Assembly (NCBI RefSeq): GCF_022213955.1
Contig: NZ_JAKNTW010000004.1
Location: 124,001 to 188,000 of the forward strand
Direction of reading: 5' to 3'
Length of the DNA: 64,000 nt
Source of the DNA: Dolomitihabitans soli
Lineage (GTDB): Bacteria > Actinomycetota > Actinomycetes > Streptosporangiales > Streptosporangiaceae
Part shown: positions 18,093 to 26,345 of the stretch, piece by piece
Layout of the letters: every line of letters begins with the position of its first letter
Numbering within the stretch: position 1 is the stretch's first letter
Notes under the pieces: model-generated
Database searches by the model: none
The model's input: only the letters and a program-made list of their open reading frames with translations
Told to the model about the DNA's origin: nothing
Program-made: the position numbers and the translations under genes

Positions 18093-18263
18093 TCACCGGA
18101 TGGCACCGAACCCCTGTGGCTCGTAGTCGTCGTCGCCCGTCCTGGCCAGGGTGAACGCGGCGGCGGCGAAGCCGAGGGCGGTCAGTCCCCAGGCGGCGCC
18201 GTCCAGGAACTTGGGGGCTTCACTCCGCTGGTAAAGGAGGAAGGGTGCTGTGTGGTCATGGCG
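18093..18263 (-). pseudogene. C-terminal remnant of a membrane protein
   Basis: Between a stop at 18264-18266 and TGA at 18093-18095 the minus strand reads FLLYQRSEAPKFLDGAAWGL, TALGFAAAAFTLARTG, DDDYEPQGFGAIR. It has one hydrophobic helix and normal actinobacterial codon bias but no start. I cannot name the family. The adjoining sequence, up to the kinase start at 18393, is otherwise empty. Confidence 0.35.
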
Positions 18264-18389
18264 TTAACGATGGCCGTTGCTGGGGGGTCGTTCACGGGTG
18301 GTGGCCCGCCGATCGGGTCCGGGTTTTCCCGGAGTGCGGGCTCCTGGATGACGTGGTTGCCGCAAGCCGCGTACACACGCGACCATTCG

Positions 18390-18442
18390 GTCATGGCCAT
18401 CGATGCCGGGCGGGCCGGCGTACTTCGCGTGTCGGGCTGGAT
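18390..18442 (+). repeat. 53-bp inverted repeat, left copy (kinase 5' end)
   Basis: The first 50 bases of the histidine kinase gene (GTCATGGCCATCGATGCCGG...). The reverse complement of 21095-21147 matches it over 53 bp with only a handful of mismatches and no gaps, bracketing the two-component system. Confidence 0.75.
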
Positions 18443-20396
18443 CGCCGGTGTCCTGGGCGCGTTGCTCGGGATACTCGCCCTGTTGCTGGCCATGGCCAAT
18501 GGTGTCGCCGGTGTCGTGTCGGCCGTGGGCGTGGCGGGCGGTTCCTGCGTCAGCGTGTTGTGCGCGGTCATCATCGATCACAAACCCGCCAATCGGGCCG
18601 CCTGGGCGCTGCTGGCAGGTGGGTGGCTGCTGGTCTCCGGCAGCCTCGCCTACACCTGGGCCGCTCTGCAGGCGCAGACGGGCTCCGTATCGCCTGCGGC
18701 CTTGGCGGCGGCTTTCGCCGTGGACACCCTGGCGGGGGAGGCGCTGCCGCTGTTCCTGCTGCTGTTTCCCACCGGCGACCTGCCCTCAAAGCGGTGGCGG
18801 CCCGTCCTTGCGCTCTACCTGGTCGGCTGGGCGGCAGCGGGTGCGGCCGCCGCCGTGGTGGTCTGGCCGTCGCGCGAGGCGGTCATCGCCGAGTACGTCG
18901 GCGGGCGCGTCGACACGCTGCCCCAGCGGCTGGCCGCGCCGGAGGCGGTCAGCGCCGCGGCCGACCTGTTCGGCATGCTGTTCCTGCTCGTGGGTATCGC
19001 CGCGGTGGTGCTGCGTCTGCGCCGGGCCCGGGGAATCGAACGCACGCAGCTGTTGTGGGCGGCATGGGGCCTGGGCATCACGGTAACGATCATGATGGCG
19101 GCCGCTCTGGTGTCGGGACCGGTAAAAACGGTCCTGGCGGTGCTCGCGCCTTTGCCGTTCTACGCCGCCATCACCGTGGCCATGCGCCGCCACCAGTTGT
19201 TCGACGTACAACGGTTGATCAGCCGTACGGTCACCTACACCGCCATCACCGCGCTGCTGCTCGGCCTCTACACCCTGGTGGCGGTCGGGGTGGGCGCCAT
19301 CACCGGGCAGCTGCGCTCCAGCTCCTCGATTGCCGTGGCGGCGGCGACCCTCGCGGTCGCAGCGGTGTTCCGCCCGGCCCTGCGTCTCGTGCGCGCGTTC
19401 GTGGACCGGCGCTTTGACCGGCGTACTTGGCTTGCCGTGCAGACCCTGGACGACTTCACGGGGCGGCTTCGCGCGGGCGCCGCCGCCCCGGCCGACCTGC
19501 TCGCCGCGTTACGCAAGGCCGTCGACGACCCCACGGTGCGCGTGGCCTGCGTTGACGACGGACAACTGATCGACCTGGACGGCAGCCCCGCCGACCTCGG
19601 CGATCCACAGCCTGGACGAGTGCGCAGGCAGGTGACCGCCGGGGGTTCGGTCGTGGCGATGGTCGAGCTTGACGCACGGCTCGCCGACGAGCCGCGCCTG
19701 GTCGAGGCCGCGCTGGCCGCCGCCGCTCTCCCGCTGGAGAACGCCGCCCTGCACGCCCGCGCCGCCGTCAGACTGGCCGATGTGCGCGCCTCACGCAGCC
19801 GTATCGTGGCCGCCGAAGACTCCCAACGGCGGCGCATCGAACGGGATCTGCACGACGGCGCCCAGCAGCGCCTGGTCGCGCTGGCCCTGCAGCTGCGCAT
19901 CGCGCAACGCGAGCTGACCTCCACGAGTCACCGTGCCGCCACGGTGCTCGGCGAGGCGGTGGAGGAGTTACGCGCCACCGTCGATGAGCTGCGGGAGCTC
20001 ACGCGCGGCATCCTGCCGCCCGTCCTCACCGACGAAGGGCTCGCCGTCGCGCTACGAACCGCCGCGGCCCGGCTACCACTCCGGGTGACCCTCGATGTCT
20101 CCGCGGAGCGCTTCCCGCCCACGATCGAGGCGACCTGCTGGTACGTGGCCTGCGAAGCCCTGGCCAACGCCGTCAAACACGCCTCGGCCGCCACGATCCA
20201 GCTCAGCCTGCGCCGCGCCGGCGACACCATCGTCTTGGACGTGCGCGATGACGGCGGGGGCGGCGCCGCGGTGGTGTCGGGCGGCGGGCTGCAGGGACTC
20301 AGCGACCGCGTGGCCGCCGTCGGTGGCCGGTTTGACGTGATCAGCCCGCAAGGGGCGGGCACACGAATCAAGGTGGAGCTGCCATGCGCGCCGTAA
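18393..20396 (+). CDS. NarL-type two-component sensor histidine kinase
   Basis: 667 residues from ATG 18393. About eight N-terminal hydrophobic helices (~10-310), a linker (~330-450), then a HisKA_3 dimerisation domain with phospho-acceptor His487 in ERDLHDGAQQRLVALALQL, and a HATPase_c domain ending the protein: EALANAVKHASAATIQ (N box), DVRDDGGGG (G1) and GGGLQGLSDRVAAVGG (G2). This is the DesK/LiaS-like class. It overlaps the response regulator start by 13 bp, so translation is coupled. Signal unknown. The start lies inside a 53-bp inverted repeat; sequence upstream also reads open but lacks family resemblance. Confidence 0.9.
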   Translation: MAIDAGRAGVLRVSGWIAGVLGALLGILALLLAMANGVAGVVSAVGVAGGSCVSVLCAVIIDHKPANRAAWALLAGGWLLVSGSLAYTWAALQAQTGSVSPAALAAAFAVDTLAGEALPLFLLLFPTGDLPSKRWRPVLALYLVGWAAAGAAAAVVVWPSREAVIAEYVGGRVDTLPQRLAAPEAVSAAADLFGMLFLLVGIAAVVLRLRRARGIERTQLLWAAWGLGITVTIMMAAALVSGPVKTVLAVLAPLPFYAAITVAMRRHQLFDVQRLISRTVTYTAITALLLGLYTLVAVGVGAITGQLRSSSSIAVAAATLAVAAVFRPALRLVRAFVDRRFDRRTWLAVQTLDDFTGRLRAGAAAPADLLAALRKAVDDPTVRVACVDDGQLIDLDGSPADLGDPQPGRVRRQVTAGGSVVAMVELDARLADEPRLVEAALAAAALPLENAALHARAAVRLADVRASRSRIVAAEDSQRRRIERDLHDGAQQRLVALALQLRIAQRELTSTSHRAATVLGEAVEELRATVDELRELTRGILPPVLTDEGLAVALRTAAARLPLRVTLDVSAERFPPTIEATCWYVACEALANAVKHASAATIQLSLRRAGDTIVLDVRDDGGGGAAVVSGGGLQGLSDRVAAVGGRFDVISPQGAGTRIKVELPCAP

Positions 20397-21034
20397 TCGC
20401 CGACGACAGTGTTCTCCTGCGCGAAGGCATCGCCGGCCTGCTCGCCAACGCGGGCTTCGAGGTCGTCGCCACCGTCGGCACCGCCGACGCGCTCCTGCAA
20501 GCGGTCGGCGCCCACGAGCCCGACATCGCCATCGTCGACATCAGGATGCCGCCCACCCACACCGACGAAGGGCTGCGCGCGGCCATCCAGCTCCGTCACG
20601 ATCACCCCGAACTGGCGATCCTGCTGCTGTCACAGTGGGTCCACGCAGGACAAGCCCTTGACCTGTTCCGCAACGGCGCGCGGCTCGGCTATCTCCTCAA
20701 GGACCGCGTCATCGACGTCGACGACTTCCTCGAGGCGCTGCGCCGCCTCGCCAAGGGCGGCACCGTCCTCGACCCCGACGTCGTCACCGCCCTGGTCGAC
20801 GGGGTCAACCCTGGCCAGGGTGCGCTGCGGCGCCTCACCGACAGGGAGAGCCAAGTCCTGGCCCTCATGGCCGAAGGCCGCTCCAACAACGCCATCGCCG
20901 AACGGCTCTACCTCGGCCGTAAGACCGTCGAAACGCATGTCAACGCCATCTTCACCAAACTCGGCCTTGACCCCGCCAGCGACGACAACCGCCGCGTACT
21001 CGCCGTCCTCACCTGGCTACGCGCCGAACAATGA
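20384..21034 (+). CDS. NarL/FixJ-family response regulator
   Basis: 216 residues: receiver domain with acidic pocket ADD (7-8), phospho-acceptor Asp52 (AIVDIRMPP), and conserved Lys in GYLLKDRV; then a LuxR HTH (~150-210) LTDRESQVLALMAEGRSNNA, IAERLYLGRKTVETHVNAIF, TKLGL. Cognate partner of the kinase whose stop codon it overlaps. Targets unknown; the adjacent resolvase fragment and SDR remnant give no hint. Confidence 0.95.
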   Translation: MRAVIADDSVLLREGIAGLLANAGFEVVATVGTADALLQAVGAHEPDIAIVDIRMPPTHTDEGLRAAIQLRHDHPELAILLLSQWVHAGQALDLFRNGARLGYLLKDRVIDVDDFLEALRRLAKGGTVLDPDVVTALVDGVNPGQGALRRLTDRESQVLALMAEGRSNNAIAERLYLGRKTVETHVNAIFTKLGLDPASDDNRRVLAVLTWLRAEQ

Positions 21035-21094
21035 ACGGGCCGGTGGACAAAGGCCAGGCTCTCCCGAGTTCCACCGTGGGGGGTCGTCCATGGC

Positions 21095-21147
21095 ATCCAA
21101 CCGGTCATGCGAAGTACGCCGGCCCGCCCGGCGTCGACGGCCATGAC
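21095..21147 (-). repeat. 53-bp inverted repeat, right copy
   Basis: On the minus strand this reads as a degenerate copy of the kinase start (MAVDAGRAGVLRMTGWM against MAIDAGRAGVLRVSGWI). No kinase sequence continues beyond it. It sits 61 bp after the response regulator stop; the remainder of 21035-21378 has no gene. Confidence 0.75.
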
Positions 21148-21378
21148 GGCTCTCCGCTCCCGAACATGCCCCCAGCCGCCAGGTAGGTCTTGATCGTGCT
21201 GTGGGGTCTTCGCTGGGGCGTCGGGATTAGACGGTTTCCCGACAGGCCGCAGACCGGCCCCAGAAAACCAGACAGCGAGGGATGAAATACCACGCTCGGC
21301 GGCCAATGTCGAGCGCTGATTGACGACAGGATTTTCCGACAGATAGAACGGGGCTCCGTCCTCCCCCCAGGAGCGCCA

Positions 21379-21627
21379 GTGCGGATCGTCTACTCCCGCT
21401 CGTCCACCGCGACCCAGTCCCTGCTCCGGCAACGGCACATCCTCACCGAGGCCGGGCTGCTGGTCCGAACCGAAGGCGTCGCCGAGGGCTTCCACCCGGC
21501 CGAAGGAGTGCTGCTGTTCGAGGATCCGGCCATCACCTCCAAGACCCCCGCACTGGAGCGGCCCGCGTTCGGTCGCATCGCCGCCGCGGCGCACCCCGGC
21601 GACACCTGTTGGTCACGGGCCGTCGCC
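21379..21627 (+). pseudogene. Serine recombinase (resolvase/invertase) N-terminal remnant
   Basis: GTG at 21379 reads MRIVYSRSSTATQSLLRQRH, ILTEAGL, then FEDPAITSKTPALERPAFGR and HPGDTCWSRAVA. This is the pattern of resolvase catalytic domains (YxRxSTxxQ with the nucleophilic Ser; FxDxxSxxxxxRPxxxxLxxxxxxGDTL), but with a ~15-residue insertion and without the later arginines and the HTH domain. 21628-21888 carries no convincing gene; a 64-codon ORF at 21698 has a ribosome site but no family features. Confidence 0.5.
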
Positions 21628-21888
21628 GTGCCGATCGCGGCGGCAAGACCACGTAGCAGGCAGTACCTCATCGGATCCATGACTGGGAGGTTTCTGCATG
21701 ACCGCGAGCGTCACCGGCGGACCCGCCGGCCGAGCTTGGCCGCCCGCCCCACTCACCCTGCCCGCGCATCTGCGGAAGCAGGAGCCGATCACGAAGGGGC
21801 GGCGCACGGCCTGGTGCTGGGGATGCTCGCCGGGCCGCTGCCCGGCATCTACGACCCCACCGGCCCGGGCCGCATCCTGTTCGGCTTC

Positions 21889-21937
21889 TTAGGTCGGGTC
21901 GCCCGGAGATGCGACTCCCCCGGGCGACCCGACCTAA
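21889..21937. terminator. Hairpin terminator overlapping SDR stop codon
   Basis: Perfect 18-bp arms TTAGGTCGGGTCGCCCGG (21889-21906) and its complement (21920-21937) with a 13-nt loop. The right arm contains the stop codon of the minus-strand SDR half-gene, so this is its terminator; it would act in both directions. Confidence 0.8.
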
Positions 21938-22518
21938 AGGGAATTGACTTGAACCCAAGGGTCAGGGGCGGTCCCGTCGGTGGTGTCGAGGGGCCGCGTC
22001 ATCATGGCCTGTCCGGACGTCCGGTCGCCGTCCACCGTGATTTCCGCACCGGTCATATACGAAGCCGCGTCAGAGATGAGGAAGGACACTGCCTCGCCGA
22101 TCTCCTCCGGGGCGCCGATCCGGCCCAGCGGGGCCGACGGGAAGTTGCCCTCTCCCAGCTGCGCGTCACGCTCCATGGTCATCGGGGTGTAGATCACGCC
22201 CGGGTTCACGGCGTTGACTCGAATCCGATGGCGGCCCATTTCCGTCGCGGCGATCTTGGTCGGGCCGCGGACGCCCCACTTGGACGCCCCGTACCCCGCG
22301 ACCCCAGGAAGCCCGATCAGTCCTGCAATGGAGGCGATGCTGACGATCGAGCCGCCGCCGGCCGCCCGCATCGCTTCGATGACCGCCTTCAGCCCGAGGA
22401 ACACCCCGATCAGGTTGACTTTCAGCACCCGTTCGAACTGCTCCAGCGTCTCGCTCTCGAGAGGTGCCCCCACGGCGATCCCGGCGTTGTTGACCAGGCC
22501 GTCCACCCGGCCGTAGCG
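21934..22518 (-). pseudogene. SDR oxidoreductase, C-terminal half (split gene)
   Basis: In frame from CGCTACG at 22518: RYGRVDGLVNNAGIAVGAPL, VNLIGVFLGLKAVIEAM, SIASIAGLIGLPGVAGYGAS-K with catalytic Ser-Tyr-Lys, then NPGVIYTPM and a DGD ending, stop 21934. The Rossmann TGxxxGxG part is absent here and lies at 26346-26579 on the same strand. The two halves together give a continuous 268-residue SDR of the 3-alpha,20-beta-hydroxysteroid dehydrogenase/FabG-like type. The apparent ORF start upstream (to 22602) is in inserted DNA. Confidence 0.85.
22512..22518 (+). repeat. 7-bp target-site-like direct repeat, left
   Basis: CGTAGCG; identical copy at 26351-26357. Each copy is the coding sequence for Arg-Tyr at the break in the split SDR gene. 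Confidence 0.75.
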
Positions 22519-22665
22519 TGAAAATGTGAGACGCGGAGGTTGGTTTGCAAGGTGAGCACGGCAGCGGGGTGTTGGCAGCAACCGAACGCTCGTCGGCGTC
22601 AAGGCTGTTCGTTGCCCCGTTGTAACGGCCCCGCTACGCCGGTCTGAGCTGCCGATCCTTGGCGA

Positions 22666-23340
22666 TCACCGACATTCTGCGGCGTCAAAAAGAATCTTCA
22701 GCAGGTCCTGCGATGCATCCCGCATGAGGTTGTGCCCGCTGTCCAGCGCGTGCGTCGCCCACGAGGAGTCCTCGCGTAGCCGCTGGTATACAGGGGTGAA
22801 GGGGGACTCGCCGTCCCACGCCGCCGCGTATACGTAGACCAGGCGCCGGATCTGTGCGAGATTGCCGGTGAGCCGGAGCGGCTGGAGCAGCGAGGCGAGC
22901 GGGTGGGGCGTGGCCCGGGCGTCGAAGAACGGCAGTGGTCGCACCGCGTACCCGCTCTCCACCACGTCCGCGTACCACTGCCGTTCTCGATCAGAGACCA
23001 GGCTCCAGCAGGAGTCACCGTTCTCCGGCACCATGGCGTCCAGGTACACCATGGCGGTCACGCGGTCGGGCATGCGGTCGGCGACCCCCGTGATCACCAT
23101 TCCCCCGTAGCTGTGGCCGACCAGCACGGCGTCGTGGATGTTCTCGGCTTCCAGGACACCGGTCACGTCCTGGATGTGCGTGTCGAGGTTCACGGTGCCC
23201 TGCAGCAGGTGGGCGCGTTCGCTGAGCCCGGTCAGCGTCAGCGGGTAGACGCGGTCTCCGTGGTCGCGGAGCGGTTGGGTGAGTCCGTCGAAACACCAGC
23301 CACCGTGGCACATGCCGGGGATGAGGAGGTAGGTGGCCAT
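22666..23340 (-). CDS. Alpha/beta hydrolase (esterase-like)
   Basis: 224 residues: MATYLLIPGMCHGGWCFDGL is the plant-esterase/EstC-like opening with the oxyanion-hole loop; nucleophile elbow GHSYGG at ~residues 74-79; likely acid in VYVYAAAWDGE and catalytic His in DSGHNLMRDA. ATG at 23340 with AAGGAG 7 nt upstream. Last gene of the minus-strand run hydrolase-MFS-hydrolase (24561-25391, 23395-24570, this one), 54 bp after the MFS gene. Likely cleaves an ester substrate related to what the MFS protein moves. Confidence 0.88.
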   Translation of the reverse strand: MATYLLIPGMCHGGWCFDGLTQPLRDHGDRVYPLTLTGLSERAHLLQGTVNLDTHIQDVTGVLEAENIHDAVLVGHSYGGMVITGVADRMPDRVTAMVYLDAMVPENGDSCWSLVSDRERQWYADVVESGYAVRPLPFFDARATPHPLASLLQPLRLTGNLAQIRRLVYVYAAAWDGESPFTPVYQRLREDSSWATHALDSGHNLMRDASQDLLKILFDAAECR

Positions 23341-23394
23341 TGCCGTGCTCCTTATCGTTTGTTGGACATTGGTCTCTTGGTGCGGGCGCCCGGG

Positions 23395-24570
23395 TCAGGC
23401 GTTCGTCTCGATGACACTCGGCTGGGACGCTGCGGAGAGGCGCGAGCGGCCCGCGATCGTGGCGATCAGAGCCGCCGCGGCGCACAGGGCCGCGGTCCAC
23501 GCCAGGGTCGCGTTGGTCGAGGTGTGATCGGCGAGCAGTCCGGCTAGCCAGGGGCCGGCCGTCTGGCCGGCCGCGAACAGCATGGTGAAGACCGCCAGCG
23601 TGGCGGTCCAGTCGGCGGGTAGGGTGTTCGCCCTGATGAGCGTGGTGACGGCGGCGGGGACGCCCATGAACGTCGCCCCGTAGACGACCGCGGAGGCGAG
23701 GATGACCGGGGGTGCAGGCGCGGCCAGGGCCAGCGCCGCGCCGCCGGCCAGCAGGCCGAGCAGGATGGTCAGGGCCCGGGTGCCCGGCCAGCGTGCGATC
23801 GGGCGGCTCCACAACGCGGGTGCCGCCACGACGGCCAGTCCCAGAGCTGTCCAAGTCAGCACCACCTGCCCGAGCGGGGCGTGCCGATCGGCGAGGTAGG
23901 CGGACAGGAACGTGATGTAGGTGATGTACCCGGCGGCGAACAGCAGGTAGGCCAAGGCGATCCCCCACAGCGGGCGCACATGCGCCCGGCCGGCGCCGAC
24001 GGCCGTCGCTTCCTCACGGGTATGGGCTGCGCGCCAGCTGATCAGCGTTGCCAGAGCGGCGGCGACGCTCAGGCCAAGCCAGGCAGGGCGCCAGTGCTCG
24101 GCCAGCGGCGGGATGGTGACGCCGCTGAAGACGATACCCAAGCCAGTGCCCGCGAAATAGATGGTGATGGGCGAGTCGGAGGCTGCGCGCATGGCTATGC
24201 GCGATGCGATCACACCACCGGTGATGAACACCGCGGCTCCCGCCACCCCGGCCGCGGCTCGCGTGGCCAGCAGCGCCAGGATGTGGTCGCTGGCGGCGGT
24301 GGCGGCCAGCGACACCGCGATGAGGATCATGCCCCAGCGGAAGGTGGCGGCGGCGCCCATCCGGCGGACGGCGACGGCGGTCAGCAGCGCGCCGAGCAGG
24401 TAGCCGAGCCCGTTGGCGGTGCTCATCGTCCCGGCTTCGGACAAGGTCCAGTGCAGATCGTCACGCATGGCCGGCAGGAGCAGCCCGTAGGCGAAGCGGG
24501 CCAGCCCGAGCGCCGAAGCGGTGCCGAGAGCCAACCGCAGCGCCTGCCACTGCGCCTGCCTCATGGGCAC
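23395..24570 (-). CDS. MFS transporter, YbfB/YjiJ-like
   Basis: 391 residues, ~12 TM helices. The start LGTASALGLARFAYGLLLPAM and STANGLGYLLGALLTA match the YbfB/YjiJ-type MFS subfamily. Its start codon lies inside the last codons of the upstream hydrolase (10-bp overlap), so the two are translationally coupled. Expected in the cytoplasmic membrane as an exporter or uptake permease of a small organic compound; substrate unknown. Confidence 0.88.
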   Translation of the reverse strand: MPMRQAQWQALRLALGTASALGLARFAYGLLLPAMRDDLHWTLSEAGTMSTANGLGYLLGALLTAVAVRRMGAAATFRWGMILIAVSLAATAASDHILALLATRAAAGVAGAAVFITGGVIASRIAMRAASDSPITIYFAGTGLGIVFSGVTIPPLAEHWRPAWLGLSVAAALATLISWRAAHTREEATAVGAGRAHVRPLWGIALAYLLFAAGYITYITFLSAYLADRHAPLGQVVLTWTALGLAVVAAPALWSRPIARWPGTRALTILLGLLAGGAALALAAPAPPVILASAVVYGATFMGVPAAVTTLIRANTLPADWTATLAVFTMLFAAGQTAGPWLAGLLADHTSTNATLAWTAALCAAAALIATIAGRSRLSAASQPSVIETNA

Positions 24571-25391
24571 CGTGCCAGGAAGCTCAAGATCGTACGTGCC
24601 AGGGTCACGCGATGGTCTGACAACGCGTGGTCGGTCGCGAAGAGATGATGTTCGAGGTATCCGACGGGCTGCGCCTGGTACGCCGTGACGACCGGTTCGT
24701 GATGCACGTCATACGGGGTGACGGTGTCGAGGCCCGTGCCGATCAGGAGCACCGAGCGCTCCGCCAGCAGCGGCGCGAGCCCGGCCAGCCGCCACGAGTC
24801 GCCGGCCGCCTCCATCTCGCTGACCAGCGCCTCCCCGCTGGTGCCCCGGAGGGGACCCAGTTCGCCGGTGAACGCCTCGACATAACTCGCTCGGACACTC
24901 GGGTTGGCACGGCAGAGCGCCGCTACCGTACCGAAGTCGAACCCAGCCACCGAGGCGACCGCGGCGACGGACGGTTCGGTCGCCGCGGTCATCAACGCGG
25001 CGAAGCCGCCCATGCTATGGCCGATCAGCACCAACCGCCGCGGATCAAGCCGGTGGGCGGCTGCAAGCTCCTCATCGCGCAGGCCGGCTACGACTGCTGC
25101 CGTGTCCTCCAGCACGTGGCCCCACGACCACGAGCCGCCGACGCCCCACGAACCGCGATAGTGGAACACCAAGGACGCGTAGCCCGCACGGCGCAGCACT
25201 TGTGCGAGATCGAAATTGCGTTCGTTGCCGGGGAATCCGTGCAGCAGCACGACGACAGGGTGCGGCCCTCGGCCTGCAGGCACGTGCAACACACCGAGCA
25301 AGGACGCGCCCCCGCTGTCGAACGTCAGCGCCGGTGTGGTGGCCGGAAAGTCAGGGTCGCCCGGCGGGTCTGCGACCAACGAGTCAAACAT
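24561..25391 (-). CDS. Alpha/beta hydrolase (dienelactone hydrolase/S9-like)
   Basis: 276 residues from ATG 25391 (GGGAG 8 nt upstream); a longer frame to 25598 would run across the operators and is rejected. Features: VVVLLHGFPGNERNFDL oxyanion loop, nucleophile GHSMGG (~128-133), acid in GTGLDTVTPYD and His in LFATDHALSDHR. Fits the peptidase S9/Fes-like or BAAT-type hydrolases. First gene of the operon controlled by the divergent TetR. Two near-identical 22-bp operator-like sites lie just upstream. Confidence 0.88.
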   Translation of the reverse strand: MFDSLVADPPGDPDFPATTPALTFDSGGASLLGVLHVPAGRGPHPVVVLLHGFPGNERNFDLAQVLRRAGYASLVFHYRGSWGVGGSWSWGHVLEDTAAVVAGLRDEELAAAHRLDPRRLVLIGHSMGGFAALMTAATEPSVAAVASVAGFDFGTVAALCRANPSVRASYVEAFTGELGPLRGTSGEALVSEMEAAGDSWRLAGLAPLLAERSVLLIGTGLDTVTPYDVHHEPVVTAYQAQPVGYLEHHLFATDHALSDHRVTLARTILSFLARCP

Positions 25392-25405
25392 GAAAGAACT
25401 CCCGA

Positions 25406-25465
25406 GATCGAACCGATCGGTATGATCAGACACGTTAGCATCGGATCGGACCGAGCGGTACCATC
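25406..25465. promoter_or_regulatory. Twin 22-bp TetR operator candidates
   Basis: Segments 25406-25427 and 25444-25465 match at 18 of 22 positions, each built on ACCGAKCGGTA flanked by GATC/ATC; the first contains the perfect palindrome ACCGATCGGT. They are 38 bp apart start to start and fill the gap between the divergent hydrolase and TetR genes. Confidence 0.65.
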
Positions 25466-25470
25466 TATGC

Positions 25471-26070
25471 ATGCCAGTCGCCAAAGGCTCGACGATCGAC
25501 CCCGCACGCACCCGCGCCACCATCGTCGAAGCAGCCACCGCGGTGCTGTACGAGCGCGGGCTCGACGGCATCGGCGTCGCCGAGCTGTGCACCCGCATCG
25601 GCGTGTCGAAGGAGACGCTCTACCGGCACTTCGGCACCAAGGAGGGCCTAGTCGAGGTCATGCTCCGGCAGCGCAGTGAGCGGGTCACGCAATGGCTGAC
25701 CGCGGCCGTCGAAGCCGCTGGCGACGACCCCCGCGACCAGCTCGCCGCCGTGTTCGACGCCCTCCAGCTGTGGTACGACGATCCGGTCTTCCGCGGCTGC
25801 GCGATGCTGAACGCGGCCGCTCAGCACCACGTCGAGCCCGTACGCACCATCACCGTGCGCCATCTTGACGGCTACCTCGAGCTGCTGACCGGCATCGCCG
25901 AGGGCGCCGGAGCCGCCAATCCACCAGTCCTGGGGCGGCAGCTGTTGATGCTGGTCGAGGGCGCGACCGTCGTCGCCGCGCACCACGACAGCGTCGGCGC
26001 GGGTGAGCATGCCCGCCAAGCCGCACTGATCTTGCTGTCCGCCGCCTCCGCAGCCAGCCCTTGTGGCTAG
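25471..26070 (+). CDS. TetR-family transcriptional regulator
   Basis: 199 residues. N-terminal HTH: RATIVEAATAVLYERGLDGI, GVAELCTRIGVSKETLYRHF, GTKEGLVEVML. C-terminal ligand domain has RGCAMLNAAAQ, the hallmark of the YxaF/LmrA-like TetR group. ATG at 25471; the -10/operator region directly abuts the second 22-bp site, implying autoregulation. It is divergent from the hydrolase-MFS-hydrolase operon and is the presumed local repressor. A terminator at 26255 follows. Confidence 0.93.
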   Translation: MPVAKGSTIDPARTRATIVEAATAVLYERGLDGIGVAELCTRIGVSKETLYRHFGTKEGLVEVMLRQRSERVTQWLTAAVEAAGDDPRDQLAAVFDALQLWYDDPVFRGCAMLNAAAQHHVEPVRTITVRHLDGYLELLTGIAEGAGAANPPVLGRQLLMLVEGATVVAAHHDSVGAGEHARQAALILLSAASAASPCG

Positions 26071-26254
26071 GAGCGTCTTGCGAGGGCCTGCCTGCCACAC
26101 TGGCGACAGCCGGTCGCCCCTGCCGGCGACCGCGCATAACTCTTAACTGCCGGCGAGTTTCGTGAGCGGAGCGGGAACACTCCGAACGGGATCATCGGGG
26201 TCATGTGAGGCCCCCGCCTCGAACCCGCGACCACCCACCACACCCGAGAACCCC

Positions 26255-26276
26255 AGGCCCCGCCAAGGCGGGGCCT
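26255..26276 (+). terminator. Intrinsic terminator
   Basis: AGGCCCCGCC-AA-GGCGGGGCCT followed by GACTTTTG. It lies 185 bp after the TetR stop; 26071-26254 has no gene. Ten-bp stem, two-base loop, short T-run on the plus strand. Confidence 0.8.
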
Positions 26277-26345
26277 GACTTTTGCCGTCAAGAGATCTTG
26301 TCTGGCCAAATAGCTCGGAGATTCCCGGCCATATACCGCCGGAAC

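Noticed and set aside
21698-21892. 64-codon plus ORF with a GGGAGG ribosome site
   Set aside because: The translated product has no recognisable features and runs into a terminator arm; left as unsupported.
26208-26234. tRNA-like GGTTCGAG loop on the minus strand near the terminator
   Set aside because: Flanking bases do not form a T-stem, and no anticodon or acceptor arms can be drawn.
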